The position numbers were made by a program, and so were the translations under genes. The notes under the pieces are model-generated. The model was given only the letters and a program-made list of their open reading frames with translations. It had not been told where the DNA came from and made no database searches. Source: Croceicoccus naphthovorans (lineage in GTDB: Bacteria; Pseudomonadota; Alphaproteobacteria; Sphingomonadales; Sphingomonadaceae). From it: DNA of 64,000 bases. The stretch is from contig NZ_CP011770.1 of assembly GCF_001028705.1 (NCBI RefSeq), forward strand, positions 189,501 to 253,500. Direction: 5' to 3'. The first letter of the stretch is position 1. Each line of letters starts with the position of its first letter. Shown piece by piece: positions 42,929 to 51,986 of the stretch.

Positions 42929-44002
42929 TCAGATCGTGCGGTTCTTGGAAACGAGTGCCTGCAGCGCCATCATGATCCGGTCGAGCCCGAAGCCGATGAA
43001 GCCAATGACGACGACGGCGAACATGATGCGGGCGAGCGACTGGCTGGACCCGTTCTGGAACTCATCCCACACGAACTTGCCGAGGCCGGGGTTCTGGGCG
43101 AGCATTTCCGCCGCGATCAGCACCATCCAGCCCACGCCCAGCGACAGGCGCATCCCGGTGAAGATGTAGGGCAGCGAGGCAGGCAGGACGAGCTTGGTCA
43201 GCTTGGCAAAAGTGCCCAGCTTCAACACGCGCCCCACGGCCAGAAGATCCTTGTCGATGCTGGCCGTGCCGACGGCGGTGTTGATCAGGGTGGGCCAGAG
43301 GGAGCAGAGCATGACGACCAGCGCGGAAATCACGAACGCCTTGGGCAGCAGCGGATCAGCGTTGGTGATCATGGCCGAGATAACCATCGTCACGATGGGC
43401 AGCCATGCCAGCGGGCTGACCGGCTTCATGATCTGGATCAGCGGATTGATCGCAGCGTTGAACAGTGGCGACAGGCCTGCCGCCAGTCCGATCGGCACGG
43501 CAACCAGCGTGGCAAGGATAAAGCCCAGCGCCACGGTCTTCAGCGAGGTGAAGATCTGGTCGAGGAAGGTCGGCGCACCGGCATAGGTAAAGTCGCGCAC
43601 GCCCGCCGGGTTGCCCGCGGCGATGGCGGCGGTGTTTCGGGCATTCTGATCGGCGTAGAACTGCGCCTCGGCTTCCTTGCCCGCGACCCATTCGTCATAG
43701 AGCGCAACGCCCTGTTCGGCGACTTCGACCGGCCCTGGAAGCGCCCCCAGAGAGGTATCGACCTGCGGCGCCAGCACGCCCCACAGCGCAAGGAAGGCGA
43801 GCACGCCCAGCACCGGGGCGATCAGGCCCTTGGCAAGGGCCGCACCCTTCGCCACCGCCGGGTTCGGCTTCTTCGGCTCTGCCGTTGCGGTTTCCGCGTC
43901 TGGCACGGCGACCTTGCCCCCGACAGAGACGGATCCGGAGCCGGTAGCGCCTTCCATCGTGGGGGTTTCAGGGTCGTGCCTGTCTGCGAATACGGTGGCC
44001 AT
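42929..44002 (-). CDS. nrtB: Nitrate/cyanate ABC importer permease
   Basis: This 357-residue inner-membrane protein of the NrtB/TauC/SsuC type has a polar N-terminal tail of about 60 residues, then six or more helices. The EAA-type loop that contacts the ATPase is visible near VLPASLPYIFTGMRLSLGVGWMVLIAAEM. A longish loop (about 110-170) is rich in Ala/Asn. The ATG at 44002 follows CAGGAG. An upstream in-frame ATG at 44023 is less likely. It lies between nrtA (44 bases) and nrtCD (22 bases) and forms one transporter with them. Confidence 0.93.
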   Translation of the reverse strand: MATVFADRHDPETPTMEGATGSGSVSVGGKVAVPDAETATAEPKKPNPAVAKGAALAKGLIAPVLGVLAFLALWGVLAPQVDTSLGALPGPVEVAEQGVALYDEWVAGKEAEAQFYADQNARNTAAIAAGNPAGVRDFTYAGAPTFLDQIFTSLKTVALGFILATLVAVPIGLAAGLSPLFNAAINPLIQIMKPVSPLAWLPIVTMVISAMITNADPLLPKAFVISALVVMLCSLWPTLINTAVGTASIDKDLLAVGRVLKLGTFAKLTKLVLPASLPYIFTGMRLSLGVGWMVLIAAEMLAQNPGLGKFVWDEFQNGSSQSLARIMFAVVVIGFIGFGLDRIMMALQALVSKNRTI

Positions 44003-44046
44003 GATCGATAACTCCTGAGGCAATATCCGGGTGTCGGTCCCGGTTG

Positions 44047-45477
44047 TTACTTCACGCCCGACGCGGTCACGGTCTGGCCCTGCTTCAGGCCGATCGGGAA
44101 CTTCGCAAGGTAGGCGTTCGGCGTCTTGCCATCGAATGTGATGCCGTCGATGAAGCCGCTCTGCTCACCGCGATAGCCGTCCGTTTCGGGCACGCTGGCC
44201 GCCGGGATCACGCCATCTTCAACCAGCTTGTTGGCGGCGGCAAGATAGAGATCGGGGCGATAGACCGCCTTCGCGGTATCGGCGTACCACTGGTCGGTCT
44301 GGTCCTGCGAAATCTGGCCCCAGCGGCGCATCTGGGTCAGGTACCAGATCGCGTCCGAATAATAGGGATAGCCTGCGTACTTGTCGAAGAAGATGTTGAA
44401 GCCCGGCGCGTCGCGGGTGTCGCCCGGCGCAAAGGTGAACTTGCCGGTCATCGACGCGGCGATCACGTCGTAATCGGCACCGACGTAGTTCGACTGTGAC
44501 AGGATCTTCACCGCTTCGGGCCGGTTCGCGCCGCCGTCGGCATCCAGCCACTGTTGCGCGCGGATCATGGCACGCAGGATCGCGGCGGTGGTGGCCGGGT
44601 ATTTCTCGGCAAAGTCCTTGCGGATGCCGAAGACCTTTTCCGGGTTGTCGTTCCAGATTTCATCGTCGGTGATGACGGGCACGCCGATCTTCTTGAAGAC
44701 GGCGGCCTGATTCCACGGCTCACCGACGCAATATCCTTCGATGGTGCCCGCTTCCATCGTGGCGGGCATCTGCGGCGGCGGGGTGACGGAAAGCTGGACA
44801 TCGGCATCGACGGTGCCGCCGACATCGCCATCTGTGTAATAGCCGGGGTTCAGGCCACCGGCGGCAAGCCAGTAGCGCAGCTCGTAGTTATGGGTCGAGA
44901 CCGGGAAGACCATGCCCATCTTGAACGGCTTGCCCTGTTCGTTGCGGGCCTTGACCACCGGCTTCAGCGCGCTGGCGCTGATCGGGTGCTTGACCTTCCC
45001 ACCCTCCATCGGAAGGTCGCCCTTGATCTCGTCCCAGACCTTGTTTGACACGGTTATGGCGTTGCCGTTGAGGTCCATCGACAGCGGGGCGATCAGGTCG
45101 GCCTTGGTGCCGTAACCGATTGTCGCCGCAATTGGCTGACCGGCCAGCATGTGCGCGCCGTCAAGCTGCCCGCCGATCACGCCGTCGAGCAGGACTTTCC
45201 AGTTCGCCTGCGCTTCGAGTTCGACGTTCAGGCCTTCGTCGGCGAAAAAGCCCTTTTCCTTGGCGATGGCGAGCGGGGCCATGTCGGTCAGCTTGATGAA
45301 GCCCAGCTTCAGGTTCGGCTTTTCGATCGCGCCGTCGACACTGGCCGCAGTGACATTCTGCGCGGCGGGGGCGTCGCTGCTCGACCCGCAGCCTGCAAGG
45401 GCAAGGCTGGCGGTAATTGCACCGATGCCTGCCAGGGCGACCCGCCTGCTGAAACCGAAACCGTTCGCTGAACGCAT
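44047..45477 (-). CDS. nrtA: Nitrate/cyanate ABC importer binding lipoprotein
   Basis: This 476-residue periplasmic binding protein is of the NrtA/CmpA family. The N-terminus has a twin-arginine-like SRR, a hydrophobic stretch and a lipobox LAGC, so it is probably lipid-anchored in the inner membrane. The family patterns are [61 protein letters not shown] and the late [10 protein letters not shown]. The ATG at 45477 follows GGGGAAG. Reading farther upstream would pass through the leader terminator. It is the first gene of the nrt-porin-FNT-kinase-cynS unit and is preceded by a NasT-type leader. Confidence 0.94.
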   Translation of the reverse strand: MRSANGFGFSRRVALAGIGAITASLALAGCGSSSDAPAAQNVTAASVDGAIEKPNLKLGFIKLTDMAPLAIAKEKGFFADEGLNVELEAQANWKVLLDGVIGGQLDGAHMLAGQPIAATIGYGTKADLIAPLSMDLNGNAITVSNKVWDEIKGDLPMEGGKVKHPISASALKPVVKARNEQGKPFKMGMVFPVSTHNYELRYWLAAGGLNPGYYTDGDVGGTVDADVQLSVTPPPQMPATMEAGTIEGYCVGEPWNQAAVFKKIGVPVITDDEIWNDNPEKVFGIRKDFAEKYPATTAAILRAMIRAQQWLDADGGANRPEAVKILSQSNYVGADYDVIAASMTGKFTFAPGDTRDAPGFNIFFDKYAGYPYYSDAIWYLTQMRRWGQISQDQTDQWYADTAKAVYRPDLYLAAANKLVEDGVIPAASVPETDGYRGEQSGFIDGITFDGKTPNAYLAKFPIGLKQGQTVTASGVK

Positions 45478-45506
45478 TGTTACTTCCCCGTCCTGACGCA
45501 AACACG

Positions 45507-45551
45507 AAAAAGCCGCCTCGATCAGACCCCAACGGGATCGTATCGGGCGGC
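45507..45551 (-). terminator. Leader terminator of nrtA
   Basis: GCCGCC pairs with GGCGGC (minus strand) across a 28-base loop that contains a small inner stem, followed by five T. It is 30 bases before the nrtA start. The sequence and position are the same as in the nirB leader. Confidence 0.82.
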
Positions 45552-45613
45552 TACGGTGCCACGCGTGATGAAATTGGTGAGCGGCGATGATCAGGGCCAC
45601 CATCCGTGGTGGC
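45547..45613 (-). promoter_or_regulatory. ANTAR (NasT) antitermination element of nrtA
   Basis: P1 is GCCACC-ACGGAT-GGTGGC (45596-45613), a perfect six-pair stem. P2 is GTGGC-ACCGTA-GCCGC (45547-45562). Both six-base loops carry A1 and G4. P2 shares GCCGC with the terminator's 5' arm, so the two folds exclude each other. Confidence 0.83.
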
Positions 45614-45634
45614 TATCGATCGCTCGGCCATCTT

Positions 45635-45683
45635 TCTATGCGATTCGCGGCATCGCGGTAAAGCCCTTTTTGCATTGCAGCAG
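45635..45683 (-). promoter_or_regulatory. Probable nrtA promoter region
   Basis: CTGCTGCAATGCAAAAA at 45667-45683 (minus strand) equals the copy before nirB. Downstream lie loose -35 TTTACC and -10 CATAGA with 16 bases between, and then P1 of the leader. Confidence 0.48.
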
Positions 45684-45705
45684 GAAATTGCCCGACTTCA
45701 ATTGC

Positions 45706-46914
45706 TTAGCCGCCCTCGGCCAAATAGGCTTCAACCCGGTCGGGGTCGAACACCTTGCCGTCGAAAAAAGTGTTCGCGGACAAGGTGATATCACCTTGCT
45801 GTGTGCCCACAGCCAGCGGTCCGGCAACACTGCCTTCAACTTTCGAACTGGCGCCGGGAAGCGGATCGCCGGTGCCGATTAGTGCGCTGCGGTAAACATC
45901 CGGGCGAAACACGCCGGCGGCGGCTAGGGCGTCTGCGGCGGTATAGGGCAGGTGGTCCCAGCGGCTCATCTGGCTGTAGAGCCACATCGCCTGACTGACC
46001 CACGGGAAGTTCGCCGCCTCACTGTGCTGAAACATGAAATCGCCATAGTGGATCGGCGCGCTGCCCTTGCTCAATACCAGCTTGTCCGAAATGGCGCGGC
46101 CGATCACCTCTGCATCGGCGTCGCAATATTCGGGGCGGGCGAGGATGCGGGCATTCTCCGCCCAGTTTGCCGGATCGACGAAGTGCTTGCCAGCCTTGCG
46201 CATCGCGCGGATCAGCGCCTCTGTCGCGTCGCGTCGCTCGTCCAGCACAGGCTCCCGCATGGCCAGCACCTTTTCTACCCCGCGCCGCCAGATCTGCGCG
46301 GTGGCCAGCACGATGACGCCGACCCCGCGGTCGACCGCGATGCTGTTCCACGGCTCACCCACGCAGGCCCCGTCGATCTCTCCGCCGGCCAGCGCATCGG
46401 CGGTAAACGGCGGGGCGACGGTGACGATCTCGACATCTTCGTCCGGGCGGATACCGCAGGCCGAGAGCCAGTAACGCAACATGTAGTTGTGGCTGGAATA
46501 GCGATGGACGACCCCGAAGCGCAGCCGCCGTCCGGCTTCGCCGCGCGCCTTGGCGACTTTGGCCAGCGCCTCGCCCACCTTGCGCGGATCGCCCAGCGCA
46601 CCCGGCTCGGCGATACGCGTTGCAAGCTCGCTCGACAACGTGACCGCATTGCCGTTCAGGCCCAGCACGAAGGGTACTGCCAGCTTTTGCGCAGGCCGCC
46701 CGCGCCCCAGCGTCGTCGCCAAGGCCAGCGGGGCGACGAGATGTGCCGCGTCGGTATGCCCGTACAGCAAACGATCGAGCACCGTCGCCCAAGACACGTC
46801 GCGCACGAATTGCAGGTCCAGCCCCTCGTCGGCAGCGAATCCGTGTTCGTGCGCAAGGATCGGCAGGCAGGCATCGACAAGTGGCAGGAACCCGATGGTC
46901 AGCGTTTCGGTCAC
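45706..46914 (-). CDS. nasS: NasS nitrate/nitrite sensor
   Basis: This 402-residue protein is of the NrtA/CmpA fold but without any signal peptide (starts TETLTIGFLPLVDACLPIL), hence cytoplasmic. It keeps HNYMLRYWLSACG and DGACVGEPWNSIA, the ligand-pocket motifs also seen in NrtA. NasS binds and holds NasT until nitrate or nitrite is bound. The GTG at 46914 follows the nasT stop by one base, so both are made in step. Located upstream of the nrt leader that it should control. Confidence 0.93.
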   Translation of the reverse strand: MTETLTIGFLPLVDACLPILAHEHGFAADEGLDLQFVRDVSWATVLDRLLYGHTDAAHLVAPLALATTLGRGRPAQKLAVPFVLGLNGNAVTLSSELATRIAEPGALGDPRKVGEALAKVAKARGEAGRRLRFGVVHRYSSHNYMLRYWLSACGIRPDEDVEIVTVAPPFTADALAGGEIDGACVGEPWNSIAVDRGVGVIVLATAQIWRRGVEKVLAMREPVLDERRDATEALIRAMRKAGKHFVDPANWAENARILARPEYCDADAEVIGRAISDKLVLSKGSAPIHYGDFMFQHSEAANFPWVSQAMWLYSQMSRWDHLPYTAADALAAAGVFRPDVYRSALIGTGDPLPGASSKVEGSVAGPLAVGTQQGDITLSANTFFDGKVFDPDRVEAYLAEGG

Positions 46915-46915
46915 G

Positions 46916-47491
46916 TCAGTCTCCCATCAGTTCGTGAGCGGTGACCACCGCTTCTGCTATGTGCACGATCTTGCGCGACGAACTCATCGCCTTGCGACGA
47001 AGCTCGGCATAGGCCTCTGGCTCGGTTACGCCCTTGGTGTTCATCAGGATGCGCTTCGCCTTGTCGATGGTATCCCGCTCGGCCAGTTTGCCGCGCGCTT
47101 CGTCAAGATCGGTCTGAAGCCGGGCGAAAGCGTTGAAGCGCTTGATCGCAACATCGACCAGCGGGCGAATGCGCCCCGCCGCCAGCCCGTCGACAACATA
47201 GGCGGAAACCCCCGCATCGATGGACGCGGCAATGGCATCGTCGTCGCTTTCGTCGACGAACATCGCGATGGGCTTGGCCAGCGCGCGGCTGACCGCGAAG
47301 TATTCTTCCAGAACGTCGCGCGAAGGGTTGCCGAGGTCCATCAGGACGACATCGGGCTCGATCTCGGCAATGCGGGCCAGCAGCCCGTTGCGCTGCGAAA
47401 CGACGAATATCTCGCACCCTGGAAGATCGGCCAGGCCATCTTCCATGATCGAGGCGCGCATGGCGCTTTCGTCGACGATGGCAATTCGCAT
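46916..47491 (-). CDS. nasT: NasT ANTAR antiterminator
   Basis: This 191-residue protein has a receiver-like domain without a complete phosphorylation pocket (MRIAIVDESAMRASIMEDGL, VVLMDLGNPSRD) and a C-terminal ANTAR RNA-binding domain (LAERDTIDKAKRILMNTKGVTEPEAYAELRRKAM, about 125-180). It binds paired hexaloop hairpins in leader RNA to prevent termination, once released by NasS. The ATG at 47491 fits the family's MRIAIVD start; the longer open frame upstream would run into pseudogene remains. Confidence 0.95.
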   Translation of the reverse strand: MRIAIVDESAMRASIMEDGLADLPGCEIFVVSQRNGLLARIAEIEPDVVLMDLGNPSRDVLEEYFAVSRALAKPIAMFVDESDDDAIAASIDAGVSAYVVDGLAAGRIRPLVDVAIKRFNAFARLQTDLDEARGKLAERDTIDKAKRILMNTKGVTEPEAYAELRRKAMSSSRKIVHIAEAVVTAHELMGD

Positions 47492-47574
47492 GCGCGTCTT
47501 GTGCAGCGCACCATCGGCTTTGACAAGCGGGAGACTGTCCTGAAAACCTAGATCAGGCCGTCGGTCGTGCACGG

Positions 47575-47877
47575 CTACTTGCGAATGCGCGTGCCGGTGG
47601 CGTGGATCACCGCGTTGGCCACCGCCGCGTTCATGCCCGTAATGCCCGGCTCGCCAATGCCCTTGTTTCACAGCCCGCTGAGATCGGGATCGCGTTCGGG
47701 CATCGCGTCGACCGAGTTTATATCGGCGTTCACCGGAATCAGGTATTCGGCGTGTACCCGCACCTCCACGAATTGTGTACCGAACGACGCGCGGATCTTG
47801 TCCTGCAACCGCGTGCCGCCGACCGAGCGGCCCTGCCCGCGCGACAAGCCCGATCCGCCCGCCCGCTGGCCGGGCAG
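47575..47877 (-). pseudogene. Remnant of a molybdenum hydroxylase large subunit
   Basis: On the minus strand one frame reads GLSRGQGRSVGGTRL, ASFGTQFVEVRVHAE, then directly YLIPVNADINSVD, PERDPDLSGL, a TGA, and NKGIGEPGITGMNAAVANAV-IHATGTRIRK before TAG. This matches the C-terminal end of xanthine dehydrogenase/aldehyde oxidase (YagR/PaoC-type) molybdenum-binding subunits. About 50-60 residues normally found between the EVRVHAE and YLIPVNAD parts are missing, a stop codon interrupts the last block, and everything upstream is gone. It is therefore a decayed fragment between the ABC operon and nasT. Confidence 0.8.
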
Positions 47878-47884
47878 TAGGCGT

Positions 47885-48922
47885 TTACAGCCGCTTGCCG
47901 CTGGCATCGAACAGGTGCAGCCTGTCGGTCGGGACGCGGACCGACAGCTTATCGCCTTCGCTGCCGGAATAGCCGCTGCTGCGAATGGCGATGGCGGTCT
48001 TGTCCGCCAGTTCGGCATGGACGATGCGCGTTTCGCCCAGTTCCTCGATCCCCGTCAACGTCGCGGGCAGGCCTTCGTTGGCGATTTCGAGGTCCTCCGG
48101 ACGGATTGCGATCTGGCTGGGCTTTGCGCCTGACGGCAGGGCTATGCGCTCTCCCCCGGACAGTACGGCATCGCCCCCTTCGACGCGTTCGACTGCCAGG
48201 AAGTTCATGGTCGGCATGCCGAGAAAGCCCGCGACATAGGCTGTTGCGGGGCGGTGATAGAGTTCGGCGGGTGGGCCGACCTGTTCGATATGCCCGTCGT
48301 GCAGGATGACCATCCGGTCGGCCAGGCTCATCGCCTCTACCTGATCGTGCGTCACATAGATCATCGTTGCGCCCAGCGACTTGTGCAACTGGCGGATCTC
48401 CATGCGGGTGCGGGTGCGCAGCGCGGCGTCCAGGTTGGACAGCGGTTCGTCGAACAGGAACACGTCAGGTTCGCGAACGATGGCGCGAGCGATGGCGACA
48501 CGCTGCCGCTGGCCGCCTGATAGCTGGCCGGGTTTGCGATCCAGCAGCGCCTCGATCTCCAGCATCGTCGCAGCCCGTTGCACGGCCTCTTCGGTGGCGG
48601 TCTTGCCGATCCTTTTCAGCTTTAGGCCAAAGGCGATATTTTCGCGCACGGTCATGTGCGGGTAGAGCGCGTAGGACTGGAACACCATCGACACGCCGCG
48701 TTCGGATGGCGGCGCATCAGTGACGTCGCGGTTGCCGATGCGGATCGTGCCTTCGCTCGGCTGTTCCAGCCCGGCGATCATGCGCAGCAGGGTGGACTTG
48801 CCCGACCCCGACGCGCCGACGAAGACGACGAATTCGCCGCTTTCGATGGCAAGGTCGACCTGTTTGATCACCTCGGTCGGGCCGAAGCGTTTGGCGATAC
48901 CCTCTAGGCGGACGGAAGACAT
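47885..48922 (-). CDS. Sugar-type ABC importer ATPase (GgtA/UgpC/MalK-like)
   Basis: This 345-residue ATPase has Walker [10 protein letters not shown], signature [14 protein letters not shown] and Walker [12 protein letters not shown], followed by the C-terminal regulatory OB-type domain (about 240-345: [25 protein letters not shown]) of the MalK/UgpC group. These ATPases energise import of disaccharides, glycerol-phosphate derivatives or compatible solutes. It is the last gene of the operon that starts with gpsA, three bases after the second permease. By context it serves recovery of leaked glucosylglycerol, as GgtA does in cyanobacteria. Confidence 0.92.
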   Translation of the reverse strand: MSSVRLEGIAKRFGPTEVIKQVDLAIESGEFVVFVGASGSGKSTLLRMIAGLEQPSEGTIRIGNRDVTDAPPSERGVSMVFQSYALYPHMTVRENIAFGLKLKRIGKTATEEAVQRAATMLEIEALLDRKPGQLSGGQRQRVAIARAIVREPDVFLFDEPLSNLDAALRTRTRMEIRQLHKSLGATMIYVTHDQVEAMSLADRMVILHDGHIEQVGPPAELYHRPATAYVAGFLGMPTMNFLAVERVEGGDAVLSGGERIALPSGAKPSQIAIRPEDLEIANEGLPATLTGIEELGETRIVHAELADKTAIAIRSSGYSGSEGDKLSVRVPTDRLHLFDASGKRL

Positions 48923-48925
48923 GCG

Positions 48926-49759
48926 TTACCCTTTCACCGCGCCTGCGGTCAGCCCGGCCACGAGTTTTCTCTGGAAGATCAGCACCAGCACGATCATCGG
49001 CACCGTCACGATGACCGACGCAGCCATGATGTTGCCCCAAGGCAGTTCGTACTGGCTGGCCCCGGTGATCAGCGCGATGGCGACGGGCACGGTGCGCTGT
49101 TCGTTGGTCAGCGTGAACGACAGCGCGAAGAGGAACTCGTTCCACGCCGCGATGAAGGCGAGCAGGCCGGTCGTGACCAGCGCGGGGGCGAGCAGGGGCA
49201 GGAACACCTTGGTCACGATGGTCCACGATGATGCGCCGTCCATGATCGCGGCCTCCTCGATCTCCACCGGCAGGTCGCGCATGAAACTGGTCAGCACCCA
49301 GACCGTGAAGGGCAGGGTGAAGATCATGTAGCTGAATACGAGCGAGAGCAGGTTGTTGTAGAGCCCGAACAGGCGCACGATCTCGAACAGGCCCGACAGC
49401 ACCGCGACCTGCGGAAACATCGACACGCCAAGGATGGTGTAGAGCAGCAGCCGTCGCCCTTTGAACTTCGCCCGCCCGAAAGCATAAGACGCGAAGGTCG
49501 CCAGCCCCAATGATAGCACGACGACCGAGAACGCGACGATCAGCGAGTTCAGGATGTTCTTTGCAAACGGCTGATCGGTCATCACCGCGCGATAATTCGC
49601 CAAAGTCGGATCGCCGGGCCACAGCGAAGCCTCGAATATGGCGGAACCTTCGCGGAAAGAACTGACTACCGCGTAATAGAACGGGAACAGCAGGAACAGC
49701 GCGACGACGATCCACAGCAGGACGAGTGCGCCATTCTTGATCAGGCGGTTCGATTTCAT
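48926..49759 (-). CDS. Sugar-type ABC importer permease 2 (MalG-like)
   Basis: This 277-residue inner-membrane protein has six helices and the EAA loop EIEEAAIMDGASSWTIVTKVFLPLLAP, typical of MalG/GgtD-type permeases. The N-terminus is short, with one helix (LVLLWIVVALFLLFPFYYAVV). Its ATG overlaps the end of permease 1 by four bases (ATGA). It works as a heterodimer with permease 1 and the ATPase at the operon's end. Confidence 0.92.
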   Translation of the reverse strand: MKSNRLIKNGALVLLWIVVALFLLFPFYYAVVSSFREGSAIFEASLWPGDPTLANYRAVMTDQPFAKNILNSLIVAFSVVVLSLGLATFASYAFGRAKFKGRRLLLYTILGVSMFPQVAVLSGLFEIVRLFGLYNNLLSLVFSYMIFTLPFTVWVLTSFMRDLPVEIEEAAIMDGASSWTIVTKVFLPLLAPALVTTGLLAFIAAWNEFLFALSFTLTNEQRTVPVAIALITGASQYELPWGNIMAASVIVTVPMIVLVLIFQRKLVAGLTAGAVKG

Positions 49760-50679
49760 GCCGCCTTCTCCTGACCCAGAGGTTTCAGCGTCATGATGTA
49801 GATCACGGTGATCATCGCGATGATCAGGAACAGTCCGGTCGATGCGGCGGACCCGTAACCGACGTCCTGAAATGACACGAGAGCCTGCCGTGCAAAGACC
49901 GAGAGCGTCATCGTCTCTTCGCTCGATCCGGTCATCACGTAGACGAGGTCGAACATGCGCATCGCGTCGAGCAGGCGGAAGATCACTGCGACGACCAGCG
50001 CGGGTTTGATCAGCGGCAGTGTAACTTTGAAGAACACTTTTACTGGGTGGATGCCGTCAACCTTGGCGGCCTCGTAGATTTCCTTCGGCAAGGTTTGGAG
50101 CGCGGCCAGCACCAGCAGCGCCACAAAGGGTGTCGTCTTCCAGACGTCGACCATGATGATCGAGACCATCGCAAGGCTCGACCCGCCCAGCCACGCGATC
50201 GGCCCGTCGGTGAAGCCAGCGCCTTCCAGCATCGCGTTCACCACGCCGAACTGGTCGTTCAGCATCCACTGCCAGATCTTCGCCGAAACCACCGTCGGGA
50301 TCGCCCACGGGACCAGCATCGCCGCACGCATCAGGCCCCGCCCCGGCAGCGAGGCATTGACGATCAGCGCCACGATCACGCCCAGCACGAGTTCGAGACT
50401 GACCGAAACCGCAGCAAAGACCAGCGTGTTCCACAACGCCCGCAGCCACTGCGGATCGGTGAAAATACCGTACCAGCGCCCTTCGGCATGGACGACGAAG
50501 TTGTCGAACCAGATGAAGTCGTAAGTGGTGAGATCGACCAGGGTGGCGTTGGTCATCGAAAACCAGATCGTGCGCGCCAGCGGCCATGCGGCGACAACGG
50601 CTAGCACCACCAGCATCGGCGTGACGAACAGCCACGCAGACCGTGCGCGGGCGGCGTCTATGGCGGAGCGGCGGCTCAT
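49756..50679 (-). CDS. Sugar-type ABC importer permease 1 (MalF-like)
   Basis: This 307-residue inner-membrane protein has about six helices and the EAA loop LPKEIYEAAKVDGIHPVKVFFKVTLPLIKP, as in UgpA/GgtC-type permeases. It lacks the extra periplasmic loop of E. coli MalF. Its start overlaps the binding-protein gene by four bases and its end overlaps permease 2 by four bases, so the three are strictly co-translated. Confidence 0.92.
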   Translation of the reverse strand: MSRRSAIDAARARSAWLFVTPMLVVLAVVAAWPLARTIWFSMTNATLVDLTTYDFIWFDNFVVHAEGRWYGIFTDPQWLRALWNTLVFAAVSVSLELVLGVIVALIVNASLPGRGLMRAAMLVPWAIPTVVSAKIWQWMLNDQFGVVNAMLEGAGFTDGPIAWLGGSSLAMVSIIMVDVWKTTPFVALLVLAALQTLPKEIYEAAKVDGIHPVKVFFKVTLPLIKPALVVAVIFRLLDAMRMFDLVYVMTGSSEETMTLSVFARQALVSFQDVGYGSAASTGLFLIIAMITVIYIMTLKPLGQEKAA

Positions 50680-51986
50680 TCGGCCTGCTCCGACCAGCGC
50701 GCGCGATAGGCGATGCGCGCGATCTCGTCCTCCAGCCGGGTCAGCGCGGGGCCGGCCTTGCTGTCGCCTTGCAGCACGTCGTAACTCGCCCGCCAGATCG
50801 CGTCGGATACCTGATTGTAACGGGCACCTGCCGGACGGGCGGGGCGGGCCACGGCATTTTCGAACGCGGGATAAAGCGTGGCGAAGAACGGGTTCGCCGC
50901 GATGACTTCGCGATCGTCGTAAAGCGCGGTCAGCGTCGGGTTATAGGCGCCGACGATGGCGCGGCGCTTCTGCTCTTCGGCGCGGGTGAGATAGCGGACG
51001 AGATCGATGGCTTCCTCGCGGTGGCGCGAGTAGCGCGATACGGCAAGGTGCCAGCCCCCCAGCGCCGCCGCGCTCTTGCCATCCGGTCCTTTCGGCAGGG
51101 CGACGACGCCAACCTTGCCGCGAACCGGGCTTTCCGCGCCCTGCGCCAACGCCCAGGCATAGGGCCAGTTGCGCATGAAGACCGCGTTGCCGGTCTGGAA
51201 AACGCCGCGAGAGGCTTCCTCGTCGTAATTCAGCACCCCGCGCGGGGCGATGGTGCCGATCCAGCCCGCCGCGCGGTTCAGGGCGGTGCGGGCCTGCGGA
51301 TTGTCTGCGGTGAATGCCCGGTCAAGGCCTAGGAAAGACCCGCCGCCGTGGGACGCCACCCATTCCAGCGCGTTGCAGGTCAGCCCCTCATAAGCCTTGG
51401 CCTGAAAGACATAGCCCCACAGGCGGCCGTTGCCTTCGGCCCGCTCCGCCTTCTGGATCGCGGTAGCGATGCGGGTCAGGTCGTCCCACGTCTTGGGCGG
51501 GGCGTAGCCGTATTTGTCCAGCAGGTCCTTGCGGTAATAGAGCACGCCCGCGTCGATGTACCACGGCACCGCGACCAGCTTGCCGTTCACCCGGTTGTTC
51601 GCGCCCAGTGCCGGGAACATCGCGTCGACACGGTCGCCCAATGGTTCTTCCAGATCGGCAAGATGCGATTGCAGCATGCCCGCCCAGACCACGTCGATCT
51701 GCAGCACGTCGATGTCGGCGGACTGCGAGGATAGCAGCTGAACGTAAAGCTGGAACCGGTCGCTCGACGAATTGGGCGTGTTGACGATCTCTACCGTGTT
51801 GCCCGTCTGCGCCGCCCATTCCTGCGCGGCATCGCGGCACAGTTCCAGCTCTATGCCCAGCGCCCCGCAAGCGATGGCGATATGCGCGCCGCCTTCCCGC
51901 TGCGCTTGCGCCGGGCCAAGCGCGACCAGCGCGGCAAGCGCAGCCGCCACCGATTTCCACGATGCGAAGAGGCCGCGAAGCCCCAT
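50676..51986 (-). CDS. Sugar-type ABC importer solute-binding protein
   Basis: This 436-residue periplasmic protein of the family 1 extracellular solute-binding group has a signal peptide ending AQAQ (about residue 29; no lipobox). Matching motifs include DVLQIDVVWAGMLQSHLADL, VAVPWYIDAGVLYYRKDLLDKYG, PKTWDDL and GVVALPKGP. Related proteins bind trehalose, maltose or glucosylglycerol (ThuE/AglE/GgtB). Its start overlaps the ggpS stop by one base. The synthase gene immediately before it makes glucosylglycerol the favoured ligand, with trehalose or sucrose as alternatives. Confidence 0.9.
   Translation of the reverse strand: MGLRGLFASWKSVAAALAALVALGPAQAQREGGAHIAIACGALGIELELCRDAAQEWAAQTGNTVEIVNTPNSSSDRFQLYVQLLSSQSADIDVLQIDVVWAGMLQSHLADLEEPLGDRVDAMFPALGANNRVNGKLVAVPWYIDAGVLYYRKDLLDKYGYAPPKTWDDLTRIATAIQKAERAEGNGRLWGYVFQAKAYEGLTCNALEWVASHGGGSFLGLDRAFTADNPQARTALNRAAGWIGTIAPRGVLNYDEEASRGVFQTGNAVFMRNWPYAWALAQGAESPVRGKVGVVALPKGPDGKSAAALGGWHLAVSRYSRHREEAIDLVRYLTRAEEQKRRAIVGAYNPTLTALYDDREVIAANPFFATLYPAFENAVARPARPAGARYNQVSDAIWRASYDVLQGDSKAGPALTRLEDEIARIAYRARWSEQAE

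Noticed and set aside
47567..48133. A plus-strand gene of 188 codons between nasT and the ABC ATPase
   Set aside because: The opposite strand shows recognisable molybdenum-hydroxylase remains and then the ABC ATPase end, and the plus frame has no domain.
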